From Thereva unica (Eukaryota; Arthropoda; Insecta; Diptera; Therevidae), in contig OX465286.1 in NCBI GenBank assembly GCA_949987705.1, positions 3,449,445 to 3,513,444 of the forward strand: DNA of 64,000 nucleotides. The letters are read 5' to 3'. The notes under the pieces are model-generated. The model was not told the DNA's origin. It saw nothing but the letters and a program-made list of their open reading frames with translations, and made no database searches. This document shows, piece after piece, positions 40,118 through 52,080 of the stretch (the stretch's first letter is position 1; every line of letters begins with the position of its first letter). Both the position numbers and the translations under genes were made by a program.

Positions 40118-40872
40118 ATGCCGGAGGAAAATATCTTAAAGGACCCCAAAAAATTCTTCGATTTTGTTAATATAAAACAGCGAACGATCTCAGGGTATCC
40201 GGCAACAATAACGACTCCTCCTCGTGCCCTCAAGATAACATGTTTCAATGAGATATAGTGAAGAACACCAAACGCAAACTGACCTAACTCGTACTGAAAT
40301 GTTAACTCTCATTAAAAATTTGTCTCTGTCAGGTGACAGTTCCTTGCTCCTTGCAGCGCTGCTCAAATCAAATTTTTCCCTTTCATTTAATTTTTAGGAA
40401 GTTTTTAAGAGAAATCCTACCTAACACCGCACCATAAATCATGCGATAAACATTTAGTGCATAATTATAGCATCCACAATTCCTAAACTTTTCGAAAAGC
40501 AAATATATGACAAGATCGCACACCTATTATAGATCCTAACATTAACGAGCAACAACACGGTTTCAGAAAAAGACGTCCGGCCACTTAAAATCGTATGATT
40601 CTTATCCCTGAGCTTCTATGTGGTATAGGGAACGATCATCAAAATCGTGGACATCAGCAAGGCCTTTCATCGCGAGGATCAGTGGAAACTGTCTTACAAA
40701 AATGACCTAAATTCCCTTCATGTCTGTTTAAGCCTCCATTGTATATTCTGCATATAGCTAGTCCAATTACCTGTACCTGACTTAGCATCCTCATATGATA
40801 ATTTTATTTAATTAATTTAATTTTGTACCTTAACCTTGAGGGTGTCTTGTTTGGGTAATAAATAAATAAACA
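40118..40872 (+). mobile_element. Decayed non-LTR retrotransposon (Jockey/CR1-like RT), 3' part
   Basis: The conceptual translation, in shifting frames, gives motifs in the order expected for a LINE ORF2. KDPKKFFDFVN (about 40137-40170) is the linker between endonuclease and reverse transcriptase. IPKLFEKQIYDKIAH (about 40480-40525) and NEQQHGFRKRR (about 40545-40580) are the first RT blocks. VDISKAFHR (40647-40673) corresponds to RT motif A, normally D..KAFD. After motif A the RT is lost. A short 3' UTR ends in TAATAAATAAATAAAC (40857-40872), the TAAA-type tail usual for Jockey-clade elements. Stops and frameshifts show it is dead. The clade assignment is from motif style, not from a search. 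Confidence 0.8.
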
Positions 40873-41317
40873 TTGGGATCCTCAGACCAAGCCGACTCCG
40901 CGCCTCCTTATGACGTGGTTGTGGTATTTAAAAGGTTTTTTTTATTATAAACAATAAATATAAATCGATTCCGATTTAATAAATGTTAAATTGTCTTAAA
41001 TTTGACAAAAAAAAATCCAAATTAACATGAGGATCGGCATCGACGATCGAACTTAGGAATTTTGTATATGAGGACTGTAGTCTTGACGATCGGCCACCAG
41101 CATTTGTGGGTTAATATGAAAGTGGAAAGTTCGCAAATGTTTGAACTTCGATCCAATGCAATCCAATGCAAAAGATCGTAAGTTTCATAGTGGATCTTGA
41201 TTTGCAAGCTCCAATTTCATGTGCTTCCGAAAATTTCTCTTGCGATATAATTCACAAGATCACTTTTTTGGAGATTGTGCACTATATAATATCATTTCAA
41301 ACCTATCCCTTCGGGAC
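40873..41317. other. No feature recognised
   Basis: Mixed A+T-rich sequence between the LINE tail and a GC-rich patch. Short open frames overlap on both strands without recognisable content. Confidence 0.4.
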
Positions 41318-41420
41318 ATTCCCGTCTCTAGTGGTAGAGAGGGAAGCTGGTGGGTCGTCCCCTGTGTGTGTGCGGGGCAGATTCCGGCCCCCCCGCACTG
41401 ACACCAGCACCTTTTTGCTA
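41318..41420 (+). repeat. GC-rich pol III-like patch, possible SINE fragment
   Basis: A compact GC-rich tract in A+T-rich surroundings holds CTCTAGTGGTAGAGAGGG, which could be an A-box-like hairpin, then GGGGCAGATTCCGGCC about 50 nt later, a poor B-box match. It ends near a C7 run and is followed by an A/G-rich tail (41427-41515). No second copy was found in the window, so the SINE interpretation is weak. Confidence 0.25.
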
Positions 41421-41847
41421 GTAGGAAGTAAGGGAGGGGTAATAAGGATACAAAAATAAATCACTAATAAAGAGAAGAGAAATAGGGGTAATGGGAAGGG
41501 AATAGGAAACATAAAAATAATTCAGTTAGTAAAGAGGAATATTAATAATGAAGGAAATCACGCCATATTAAATAATATAATAGGGAATAGACATATATTC
41601 TATTCCCCAAAAAGTGAAACAAAAATTGTGCTAAAACGGGACTTGCAGAAAAATCCAGTTAATTTATCAGAGTCTTGCAGATTTCAGTGAAAGTAGTCGC
41701 GTCGTCCGCGTGTTAATAATATTAATATAATTTAAATTAATTTTTTCCCTTAAAAACGCATTATTTAATGGGGTTTTCCGCGGAAAAATCATTAATATAA
41801 TTTTTATTTCAGTTTGCACCTTCCGGAAAACTCTACCTGCCATCATT
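41421..41847. other. No feature recognised
   Basis: Purine-rich on the plus strand to about 41640, then A+T-rich. No coding, RNA or repeat signature is evident. Confidence 0.4.
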
Positions 41848-42705
41848 TTCAAGTTCAGGTGTCAAGTTCATGGGACTCCTTTTCCTCAATAATATTTTAA
41901 ATTTATCATTCCAGCTCAGCTTTGCAATTAGGTCTACTTTTATGTTATTTTCCTTCAATTTGTTTTATCAAAAGTGTTCAGGTACAAAGTGTTCAGGTAT
42001 AAAAACCACTGCAGTTTGTTTTTCCCAGTTTTCTGGTGTGGTGATTGTTTTTTATTCTTTTCTGAAAATTGGCAAGGTGCAATGGCACTGCATTGTGGAA
42101 TCGCGGTGGAAAAATCTTTTTTTGTTTCAATGTGCACGCATAAATCTAGAGGTGATAGTGGCTGCTGGTCCTTTCATATCATTTTCAATCAAGTTCAAGT
42201 TCATGTTTTGTTATACGAGATCCTTTTTCTTTAATAAGGCTTTTCCTCATTATTTTAAACTAAACAATTAAGAAAAACTATTATAGTTTGGGGCTGCAAC
42301 GTGTGTTAATTTAATGTGGAATCGCGGTGGAAAAATAAAAATCATATTTTATTCTTAATTTCGCATGAATCTAGTGACGACGATGGCGGCGGCTGCGGCG
42401 ACCGTAAATTTAGTTCAAGTTCTCAAACACGAGATTGCTTTTTTTTCAATCAAGGCTTTTCCTTATAATTTTTTTAAATAATCGATCCCATATCTGCAAC
42501 TCTGCCTTCCATTTTCATTGTATTCTTCAATTTCTTTTGTCCAGGTGTTCAGGTACAAAATCTACTATAGCTTGGCTGCAACTTTCCCTTTTTCCCAGTT
42601 TTGGGTTTTTGTGAATTGTGTGTGTTTTTTTAATAATTTTTGAAAATAATAGGAGGCAAGGTGGAATTGTTTTTTTTTTCATTATTTTATAAATTTCACG
42701 ATTTT
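41848..42705 (+). repeat. Diverged tandem repeat, about 280-bp unit, four partial units
   Basis: The blocks recur in the same order. GTGTTCAGGTA then AAAA-CTA-TATAG-TTGG appears near 41989, 42272 (second half only) and 42546. TTTTTCCCAGTTTT appears near 42020 and 42590. A 22-bp identical block ending in GCGGTGGAAAAAT occurs at 42094-42115 and 42315-42336. CAAGTTCA...TTTTCCT tails lie near 41850-41890, 42190-42250 and 42410-42470. Units are well diverged, unlike the left-hand satellite, so this is an old array. The function is unknown. Confidence 0.7.
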
Positions 42706-43524
42706 AGGTATTTTAGTGTTTATGGCGTCTGGATGTTGCCGGGGCAATGCACACTGTTACCTGTTGCATTTTAATTTTTTATCATGCTAATTAGAGAATA
42801 TTCCTTTATTACATATATTAATTAAGTGAAGATCTAGTATATATTTCGTGTTGGTGGATGCAAACAGTTAGCTCATTAATAAAATACGGTGATCTCGGAT
42901 AATTCTCTTCAAAGCCAAGATAATTTTTTTTAAAGGAGGCCCTTTAATACAATATAGTAATTTGTCTGGATGGCTTTGTACGATCAATCTACATACAATT
43001 CTATCAGTCACTTGAAGGTGGTGTCGCATGCTCCTATGCTCTTTTCTGATTATGCTATGATAGGTGTCCGTAAAAATGTATGAGGGATATAGAAAATGCT
43101 TAGACATTTTTCCATTAAAAAATCACACTTGCCAATGATATTTTCAGTATAAAAGATTATAGTGCTTTATTAGAGGATGAATTATTTAATTATTTTATTT
43201 TATTTATTTCCCAAACAAGATATTTACTAAAATTAAAATACAAAAACTTTGATATAATTATTAATACAACGACTACTGAAAACTTAGGCAAGAATAAGAA
43301 GGGATTAAGTATGGTTTTTTTATTTATTTATTTATATATTTAGTCCTAAATATTCTAGGGAGTATTCTATGATACGCACTACTACTTTGGAGTGTGGTGC
43401 TAATCGATTTTCTCCTGCAATGTGCATACTGAGAGGGAAGCATTGGGATCTCTGCTATAGAATTTCCGAGGTGTAGGTCTAGCATGTGTTCTAGGGTCTT
43501 GATGAGAAAAATCATCCTTTGTGG
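42706..43524. other. Spacer, possible LINE 3' remains
   Basis: Two minus-strand open stretches (42868-43107 and 43324-43515) lie downstream, in its own orientation, of the RT fragment at 43525-43835. They may be its decayed continuation, but I recognise no motif in them. Confidence 0.3.
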
Positions 43525-43835
43525 TTTCGTCTATCTGCCTTCCAAATAAAGATCACTTTGATCCTTCTCTACCTAGTTGAACGCCTTCTGGTAGTTAGTC
43601 TATAAAACCAGGTTTATGAGCGATCGTAATTCAGTAGACTGATCCCCTATGATATTTAAGGCTTTTATAAGATCCATACGTAGGGGCAGCTCTTTCTGAA
43701 TCTAGACTGCTGTATTCTAAGTCTTCGATCTACTGCCTGTCGTGTATGCTATCGACAGATGCCTCTCTAGTTGTCGCTATTTGCTATTTTGATTATGATC
43801 ACTTCCGTCCAATGCTCTGCGGAAAGTCTTAGGTT
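43525..43835 (-). mobile_element. Decayed non-LTR retrotransposon RT fragment (RTE/R1-like)
   Basis: The minus-strand translation gives LRLSAEHWTEVIIIKI followed by an RGI (43743-43835), matching the start of RTE/R1-type RT domains (WTEGVIVKIPKKG...NWRGI). IQQSRFRKSC follows, as in EQAGFRKGRSC, then IIGDQSTELRSLINLVL and TNYQKAFN, as in motif A, normally DY.KAFDS. Several stops and at least one frameshift show that it is inactive. It lies in the opposite orientation to the LINE at 40118-40872 and belongs to a different lineage by motif. The clade is inferred from motif wording alone. Confidence 0.75.
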
Positions 43836-46289
43836 CTCCACAAAAAAGAGGCTAGTCCAATTATATTAGGGCTCTATGCTCCGCCATCTCTTTAGACTAA
43901 AATAATATGATTTTGTATAATATTACTTACTTAAAATAATATGAAACGCAAAACATTGGCCATCTCCCGCCCCATCCCGTATTTATATTTATAAGTAATT
44001 ATTCAATATTATATAATAGATCTAATTTAAATTGATGTTGTGTTCGTTTTCTATACCAATTAGCATTTAATAACCCTCAAAAGGAATTCTTACCTTTGAA
44101 CAAAGAATACACTGCAGAATAACATTATGTATAATGTATGTATATACACGTACATATGTAAATGGTGTATGAAGCTTGAGTAAAGATGATGGTTAGGTTA
44201 ATATTTTGTGTGTGTATACATATTGCATTTGAAAGGCAATGCGCACCAAAACACCCTTTTTCATTAAACCGCAAATACTCAAAGTCCTTTTATACAAAAG
44301 AGGGTTATATGTGGCATTATATATTTATATATGACTAAGGGTATATATATATGTCAAAACAAATCATAAGGCAGAATAGCAATACCCCAGAAGTGTATCT
44401 CTAGTGATTCTTGATACACCTGGAATGTGTTTACTTATATTGTAAACGTGTATGTATATACATATATGCTGTTATGTATATATATAATATAAGCGGTTAT
44501 ATGCTGTGAATATATATGGTTGTATATTTGCGGATGAGTTATAAAGTTTTGTTATGTTCCAAAAATAGAGTGAACTAAAACATTTGCTTTTGCCTAATAT
44601 TTGTCTTATCGCAATATAAATCTGCCGAGCGCATAAGGAGAATCAAAATTTAACTCCATTTACATTGAAAGCCCCGCTTCTCATCACCTTATCCCCCCCG
44701 GTTGCCCATACCTTAACCAACCTCTTGTAACAAACCGCTCATACATCCTCCATCTCTGCCTCGCCCTAACCCCCACCCCCCACCCACCTATCAACCCCAT
44801 CATATTCTTCCATGTAGAAGAACTTATCTTCATATCTCTCATCCTACCTACTAACATCCCTGTTTAAGCCATCACCATTTCCTTTCTGTATCTCATAATA
44901 TGCTTCTTGAAGGAAATCACTCCTAGTTTTTAGGGGTAGGTTCCTATCATCAACACTTGAAGCAACATTATACAGCACAGGGTGTATATGTGATTTTACT
45001 TTGTTTACATGATGTTAACATACGAGTATGACATACAAGTTATGTGTTATACATAAATTTTGTTATATTTTGTTTGTATTTCTAAAACGTTATGGTAATG
45101 ATAGCAAAATTTGAAAACGCCGGTTGGTGTAGCAGAAGGAGATTGTTGGTTGAAAGATAAAGTAGAAGGAGATTGGTTTTGTGGACCAAGAAAAGGAGTA
45201 TACCAAAGGGGGGGTATGGGAATTCCAAACTTTTGTATTAGAGAGAAAGAGAGAAACTTATATAATGTAAAGTTTCTGGTAACACTTAAGTAAATGAATA
45301 TGATAAATTTACATGGCTATATAGATTTTCTAACTTTTATACAGACCGAACATATATACATATATACATAAATAAATATACTTATATTGAATTTGCATAG
45401 AAGGAATTCGAAATGTTTTGTAACTTAATTGTAACGGTAGTTTACACACTATACATAATGAATTGCCATCAAGAATATTTAACGAAAAACACAAGCAGCA
45501 ACATTTCAGTTTCAGTTTTAGCCCATACTCTCTCTTCTTCTTCGACATAACCATCATCATCTCCTGCACCACCCCCTCCATCACCACCCCCTATTCCAAT
45601 CTCTGTACAATTTCCCTGCCCCCCGTTTCCCCAACCATTAAATACAAGAAATACAAGTTAACCCTACAACAGCACCCATTTGTCAAGGGTGTACCTAATC
45701 AAAAGAAAGTCTCAAACTCTCGAGAAATATCTAAGACTAAAGGTATAAACTTATCATTAGAGTAGGAGAGAGTTTTTGATTGATAAGAGAGATGGGTTGG
45801 GTTCTTGTTTTTTGTTTTGTTTTTTTGGGGATGGATGCATGGGGGGTGGGAGCTAGGCAAAGAGGAGTGGATATGGATCTACGAGTAGTACCCCTATCCT
45901 TGCTCTGTATTCCCTAGATTGTGCAATGGAATGAAAATAAGGATGTATGGAAATTGCAAATCTTGTCAAGTTCTTAATTGGGTAAATGTTTGAAAAACTA
46001 TTTAGAAATATATATATTCTATATGTGCACAGCTGATGATGATGATGTTGATGGTAAACGTTGTTTATTTAATTAGAAATTGAGCTTTTCAATTTATTTA
46101 TATTTCGTTTTGCCATATATAACATATCCTGTACGTACGTACACAGTAAGAATTGCTTTTGCTGATCAAAGACGACATTACGTGTTTGTGTGGAGAATTG
46201 CAGTTTTAAATCTAAATTGAAACTATATTTTGCAATTTTTTATACATATGTATATGATGGTGCAACCGACGATCTCAAAATGCACATTA
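43836..46289. other. A+T-rich DNA, no gene seen
   Basis: TATA/TACATA-type simple sequence dominates 44120-44560. A C-rich tract lies at 44690-44800. Open frames at 45111-45293 and 45463-45765 are short and compositionally biased. The rest is unremarkable. Confidence 0.5.
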
Positions 46290-46435
46290 AAATTTCTCTA
46301 GATTGAAGAATGTGTGATTCATCGCGCGCTGAATTATATAAAGGCACAAAATATCTACTTTAAAAAAAATTTAACAGATAGACTAGAAGATTTAAAAACT
46401 TACAAAATCAAGGCTTACAAAATTAAAGCAATATA
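46290..46435 (+). repeat. Palindrome-centred repeat, diverged single unit
   Basis: ATTCATCGCGCGCTGAAT at 46317-46334 is an expanded, imperfect form of the palindrome found at 51968, 54361 and 54882. It is preceded by TAGATTGAAGAATG and followed by CTACTTTAAAAAAAATT and CTTACAAAATTAAAGCA, the same order of blocks as in the other units. Confidence 0.7.
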
Positions 46436-48772
46436 TTTTCGGGTGATAAGAGTAAAAATAGCGGAGTTCTTACATCAAATTGTGGATCATCCCACGAGCG
46501 CGTCCCTGTTGTCCTTCGGATTGCAACGTATTTCGCGTTATTTTCTTATGTCATTCTTGTGTTAAATGCACCGTCACCTGCATTACTTATTTAATATTGA
46601 CATGCTCCTTTAATACTCGTGCATTGATCATCATACCAGTGCCTCCTTCCATCGCGATGTTGTTTTTTAGTAACCAATACTTACAACTGCCCAATTGAAG
46701 ATGTTTATCTTTATAAATCTTTTTTTTTAAATGGATTTAACACAAACCAAAAATGTCATTCCCCTATCGCATTAAAGAAAACACAAAATAGAATCATATT
46801 TTCCCCGGTCTATGAAATATATTCAACAATGTAATAACTCACAAATAACTTCAAATTATGCCTCTTAAACATAAGTTTAAAATTAAACTAAGCATAACTC
46901 CATCTCCATCTCGCATGACAACTATCATAAAATATTATAACTATCTGCAATATGCTAGGCATATTATCCAGCATAAGCAACAGCCGGGGCGAGTCTCGCT
47001 CTCTGTGTATAGTGGCACTATCACTTTTAGTTTTATTAACAACAGAAAAAAGGTGAACAAAATAAGAAACAATAATATGAGAGGATGAAAAATAACAACA
47101 ACAACAACAAAACAGCACCAGCACCCAGCAGCTAGATAGCAACAATAATATGCTACTTACCCTTCTCCATTAAGATGCATCCTGAAGATGTGCATTCAGT
47201 ATTCAGCGTCGCGCCTCTTAAAAACATCTTTAAAGTGCTTCTCCGAGGCATGAAGGTAATAAAAATTAGTTTCGCATCCGTCCTTAGAAATTTTCAAGTC
47301 TAGTTATTTTCTAGGTTGTTGTTTTTGTTAGTTTTGTTGTTGGCTGTTGGTCGCGTCCGCGTGTCTTGTTCTTTCCTTTTCTTTGTTTTTTTTTGTTTCC
47401 TCTCGTTTACGCACCTTTTGACTTTAAGGCGAAATTTTGTGTCCATGGCGTGTCCTCCATTCACCTTCAGCACAAATTGAAAAACAAAAAAAAATACAAA
47501 ATTGCGTTTGTTTTTGAGGCGTTGTTCCCGGGGCTGAAACTTTTAGTACTTCCCTCTATCTCTAAAGCCGTATGTAGTCACTCTTCAAGCTCCTTTCTGC
47601 TCCCACCCCCCTCTCGGTGGTCCATATCACACAGCCACTCTCGCCTTGGTTTGTTTTATACCGGCAAAAGGCACAAGAATAGAAACAGTGAAAGATGCGT
47701 ATTGCCAAGATGAAATAATAATAAAGAGGTGCCGCGCGCTTCCTTGTGATGTTTTGTCCATCCTCTCTCTCGTGCAGCGCATAGCATCTCCACATCATAT
47801 TGAAAGATGTTTAACATTCGTGAATGAACGAGTCTTTTATGGATCAACATATATCTATATAATACGACAAACACACATATATATATATATATGCTTCTGG
47901 CTGTACCATATGTAATAAAGCGCGTATTTATGTACATCAGTGCTGGGCTAAAGCAGCAGAGATCACGCAAAAACCGACTAAATGGAACCAACATTTATGG
48001 GCCCTTATACACTAGTGTGTAAACGCGCGTCGAGGAATTATTGCATAAATCTTAAGATTCTTAATGTACGCGTATGTATCTAATATATATATACACACGT
48101 ACGTATGTGCCCCATTCTTAAGAGATTTCTAATGGGGGACTTTGTTCCTTTATCATATGTATAAATTTCGGCTTCAAGTATCCCAATCCTCCTATGGTAT
48201 GTAATAATGTACAAACATATTTCAGTTTGTCGTCGGTTTTTGGTTTGGTTTTGTCCATACAAAAGGGCATAGTTTATATACCAAAGATCACTGCAGTCTT
48301 GTGTAAATGATTTAATTAACATCAATTTTTCCCTTTCCCTAGATGTATAACGTTGTGAATATTTAAATCGAGATAAGAGAAAGCATTATACAAAGAGATT
48401 TAAGTCTTTCATTCAATTAGAATTTAACACAGAACAGAATTCTTTAATATTCCCAAACCACTTACAACATTATTATGTAATATTAAACTACAAATGGCAC
48501 AAAGACACTTATTCACTAGAATAAACGCCAAACACGCGATTCTAGGTAGAAGCAAGCCATAGGCAGTGGCTGGCGTCTTATGTTGAGGTTGAGAATAATC
48601 CAAGCAGGTTTCAGGGCCAAGATGGTAACCAAATACTCCAATCGAGGTACACTAGAAGAAGGTGTTATCTCTCCCTTACTTAGAAACGATAAATAGTATA
48701 CTACAAAAGCTTGGTAGAAGTGGACGTACGGTAGTGGGCATATGCAAGCGACCTAGTGATTTTGGTATCAGG
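46436..48772. other. A+T-rich DNA, no gene supported
   Basis: (AAC)n at 47095-47110, TATATA tracts near 47876 and TACGTACG-type tracts near 48090 are present. 48540-48720 is more mixed in composition but yields no recognisable translation. Overlapping open frames at 47.36-48.0 kb on both strands have no family resemblance that I can see. Confidence 0.45.
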
Positions 48773-48984
48773 CAGGGGCGGCGCTTCTATAGGTGCGAAT
48801 TGTGCACTTGAACCGGGCGAATTGTACGCGGGGGCAATTTCAGAAAATCTTTAAAAAAATGAAAGTGTGATTGCATTTTCATCTATTAAAGGAATTGTGT
48901 CTTTTTCTATTTTCCTTCATTGCGATCAATAAATGAAGAACTGATGGGGCGCAATATACCATACTGCACCGGGCGCAAAAATTG
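48773..48984 (+). mobile_element. hAT-type MITE, truncated on the right
   Basis: It starts with the terminus CAGGGGCGGCGCTT and carries TGCACTTGAACCGGGCGAA, the internal ATTAAAGGAATTGTGTCTTT block and the second TGCACCGGGCGCAAAAATTG block, aligning with the copies at 36431 (reverse complement) and 59831. The right terminus (expected CGCCGGCCCTG) is missing. A tRNA-like SINE head begins a few tens of bases further on, so truncation by a later insertion or deletion is likely. No target duplication can be assigned. Confidence 0.8.
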
Positions 48985-49020
48985 CTTGGTAGTGGATAAG
49001 TGGAAAACAAACATGCCACC

Positions 49021-49090
49021 AAGTAAAATCGAACCATGGACCTCTGGAATGGTAGTCAGGCGGCCTAATCCCTACACTTCCACGGGCAGG
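49021..49090 (-). mobile_element. tRNA-like SINE head, second copy
   Basis: The minus strand reads GTGTAGGGATTAGGCCGCC (A-box position), then CCATTCCAGAGGTCC and ATGGTTCGATTTTACTT (B-box core GGTTCGATT). The TCCAGAGGTCC...GGTTCGATT portion matches the copy at 27256-27330. It abuts the broken right end of the hAT-type MITE. The degraded stems rule out a functional tRNA. Confidence 0.6.
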
Positions 49091-50552
49091 CAATACGTCA
49101 TGATATCACATTGAAACAAGAATAACAGATATGATCAACTATGAGATCATCATTGATCTAGGTGATCTAGCTTGGATCATAGCTCAGAATATGCGTTCAC
49201 AAACTTTTCAGAAGTGGTTCAACATTTACAGATCCTATTGTGAATTTTGCTTGCTTCTATATATCACTTTTCTTTGTTCCTTTTAATACAACGAAAAAAC
49301 CCCCCCTGAATGACATTTGTGTGCATCCACTTAAAAATATCTAACTAAATTGCTTTGCGCCCTTCTTTCTCGTCATCCATTGTCTTTCATGCATGTGCAA
49401 TCATCACAAACAAGAAAACATTTTTGTTGTTGTATAAATCTTACAACAATCATAAAACCGCAGAAGCTTATAATAACGAGAAGAAGAGAATACTTAATTC
49501 GAAACATACAATAAACATGGTGCTTCTTACCTACAATGGCCATCTACTACAGAATAACAAAGATATCAACAAAAACAACAACAACAGCAACAACGAAATA
49601 AGAAAAAAGATAATGTAGTGTATATATATATGTAGAAATATAAATATAGAGATCCTATAGAATCCAACTTTATGACGAGGTGAAGAGAATGCATTCCTTT
49701 GTACAATGGTCTCTTACTCAAGGGTTTTAACAGTCTCGCCCTGTGTGTATGTACTTAAAAAGAGTCCCTTTTTAGCCATGTACCACCACAGAGCACCCCG
49801 TAAAACAGCCGCAGTGTAAGACCTGAATTATTTATCCTTGTTGTTGCTGTTGTGTATGTTCGTTTATTTGGCTTATATGTATATATATACACAAACATAC
49901 ATACATCATTTTTTTACACCCCCAACCAGCCATCCATTCTGCATCCTTCAACAATTTACCGAGGCGCCTAGGTATTTTGTGTGTAACTCTTTTCAATTAT
50001 TATTATTCTTACGAATTCAACGATGCAAATATTTTTGTCGTTTTTTTTTTTGAGTTTCACTGTTGTTGCTGCTGCTGCTGTTGTAGCAGCTGTTGAGTGC
50101 AACGAAGAAAAAATTGAGGGAATAAAAGGATATCATGAGAGGTGCTCTTTTTTATAATTAAAGGAAAATCCCTTTTCCTTGTTTTATTTAATTTCTTTTT
50201 TTGTAACTTCTGTTTTTTTAATTGTAACTTTAAGATTGTTTCATTTATTTATATATACATACACACACTGTTCAAAATGTACCTCAATTCTCAGTCAAGG
50301 CCATAACAGATAATTCGCTGAAATTACTGAAGGACATATCTCTCTTAATCAACCTACAAAACCGGATCGATCAATATATGTATATTTGAAAAGGGAAATT
50401 TATGCTTTATTCAATATTTCCGCGCTATTTTATCTCTTCGACTCCCAAATAATCTCTATTTTAATTTTGTAAGCACTAACAATTTTCCATTGAAAATCCT
50501 TCCACATATGTGTTAAAATAATTTAAAAGTAACATTTTTATGTTTTAATACA
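49091..50552. other. A+T-rich DNA with trinucleotide repeats, no gene seen
   Basis: (AAC)-type repeats lie at about 49570-49593 and a (TTG/CTG)n tract at 50060-50094. Short frames across these encode Asn or Leu runs only. Confidence 0.5.
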
Positions 50553-50568
50553 ATTCAGCGGGCTGAAT
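50553..50568. repeat. Isolated palindrome of the 46-55 kb family
   Basis: ATTCAGCGGGCTGAAT differs from the family palindrome by one base in its centre. The flanking blocks of the other units are not recognisable, so this may be a remnant or coincidence. Confidence 0.4.
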
Positions 50569-51689
50569 CACGAAATTGTGATTTTTTGATAGATAAATTA
50601 TTTTGTTTTTATGTTTAATCACGGACATTTTTTTACACACATCATTATTTATCATTATTTGGTGTTACAAAAAAAAATTCGTTTCAGTCCTGTTCAAATA
50701 TTAAAAACAAATCTTTAAAATCCTTTAACAGAAGGGACATAAACTCATACAACAGTCAAGTTATAACAAGGGTATTAGCAAATAAGGAAGGGTAACCCAT
50801 AAGCTGTTTACTGTTCAATTTAAGTCGTCATCATATATACGACGGTCTTTGACACATGGATCGAGGGCGAAAATAGAGAGACAGATTTTATTTTCCCTTC
50901 GTGTTTTTTTGTTGTTGTTCTATATATTAGATATCCATAAGTTGATAACCATTCACTGCCCTTATTTTCAACAACAAAAAAAATGACGGTAGCGTCCTCT
51001 AAATTCTTAAAGTTCCTATTTAAAACTTTTATAATAAAAAAAATCCTGCAATAAAAAAAAGCGGAGAAAATCGCAAGAAACTTTTTTTTTACCTTTGAGA
51101 CTCTTCTTCCTTGTGTAACAGGAGTTTACCAAGTCACAACCACAAATACCTTACCAAAAAAAAATGAAATAAAATAAAAGCGTACCAAGAAGTGTATTCC
51201 CAAAGCTGTATGCATATCTATCTTGCATGTGATCTAAGGGGGATGAAGTGAGAGCAAGGAATGGAACAAAAATACATGCCAGAATAAAAGGGGGATGATC
51301 AATGAATTTTTAATCGATGTGTCCTTCTGTGTCTGATTTTCCTTTCTTAGCATAAATTTCCTTCTTTCCTGCCGCCGCTCTAACGCATCATAGAATGATA
51401 TGACAAAAACGACACGGCACACAACACCTAGGATGGTTATGTCATGTCACACAGCATCACAATTTTATTTTGTGGTTTGACACAATGAATAACACATGGT
51501 TGTGGTGTTATCGCGCGTGTTGTTGTTGTTATGGTATGTATTTTATATGTTCTGTGCATTCTCGCGTGTCCTTACAAAACAAAACAAAAAAAACAAAATC
51601 GGTATATCATTGGCGGGTGCAAAATACAAAATTGATACTCGAAAAAAAAAACGATTTCATAAAAATTCATTAATAATTTCTTGATAATG
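50569..51689. other. A+T-rich DNA, no gene seen
   Basis: Homopolymer-rich sequence. No coding, RNA or repeat signature stands out. Confidence 0.5.
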
Positions 51690-52080
51690 AAGCACTCGTG
51701 ATTCAGCGCGCGCTGAATTACACAGAAACGAGTCTACATACTTCTAAAAAACATTCAACACATATACTGAAATATTTAAAACTTGAATTTGTTACCGCTT
51801 ACAGCAATTTAAGCGATTTATTATTTATTTCTTACCTGTAAACTAAGTGCCAACGCATACAATATAGCTAACTATCGAGAATGTCAGAAAAAATACCTAA
51901 AATACGATTTAATAAAAAAATAAAAAAAAAGGTTCGTCAAAAACATCTTAAGAATGAAGAATACAGGATTCAGCGCGCTGAATTGACTTCAAATATAAAG
52001 AAGACATATTTAAAAATATTTAACGTATACACTGAAAGTTTTAAAACAGAAAATTGTTAACGCTTACAAAATCATAATAA
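51690..52080 (+). repeat. Palindrome-centred repeat, tandem pair
   Basis: Palindromes lie at 51701-51718 (ATTCAGCGCGCGCTGAAT) and 51968-51983 (ATTCAGCGCGCTGAAT), spaced 267 bp. Each is followed by a second conserved block, GTTACCGCTTAC at 51791 and GTTAACGCTTAC at 52055, i.e. 90 and 87 nt after the palindrome start. The second unit is preceded by AAGAATGAAGAATACAGG, which is nearly repeated before the palindrome at 54882. Between the conserved blocks the sequence is A+T-rich and diverged. Confidence 0.85.

Noticed and set aside
48713..48733. Satellite remnant (GGTAGAAGTGGACGTACGG) in the right half
   Set aside because: Only about a dozen bases resemble the inverted satellite; no neighbouring blocks follow.
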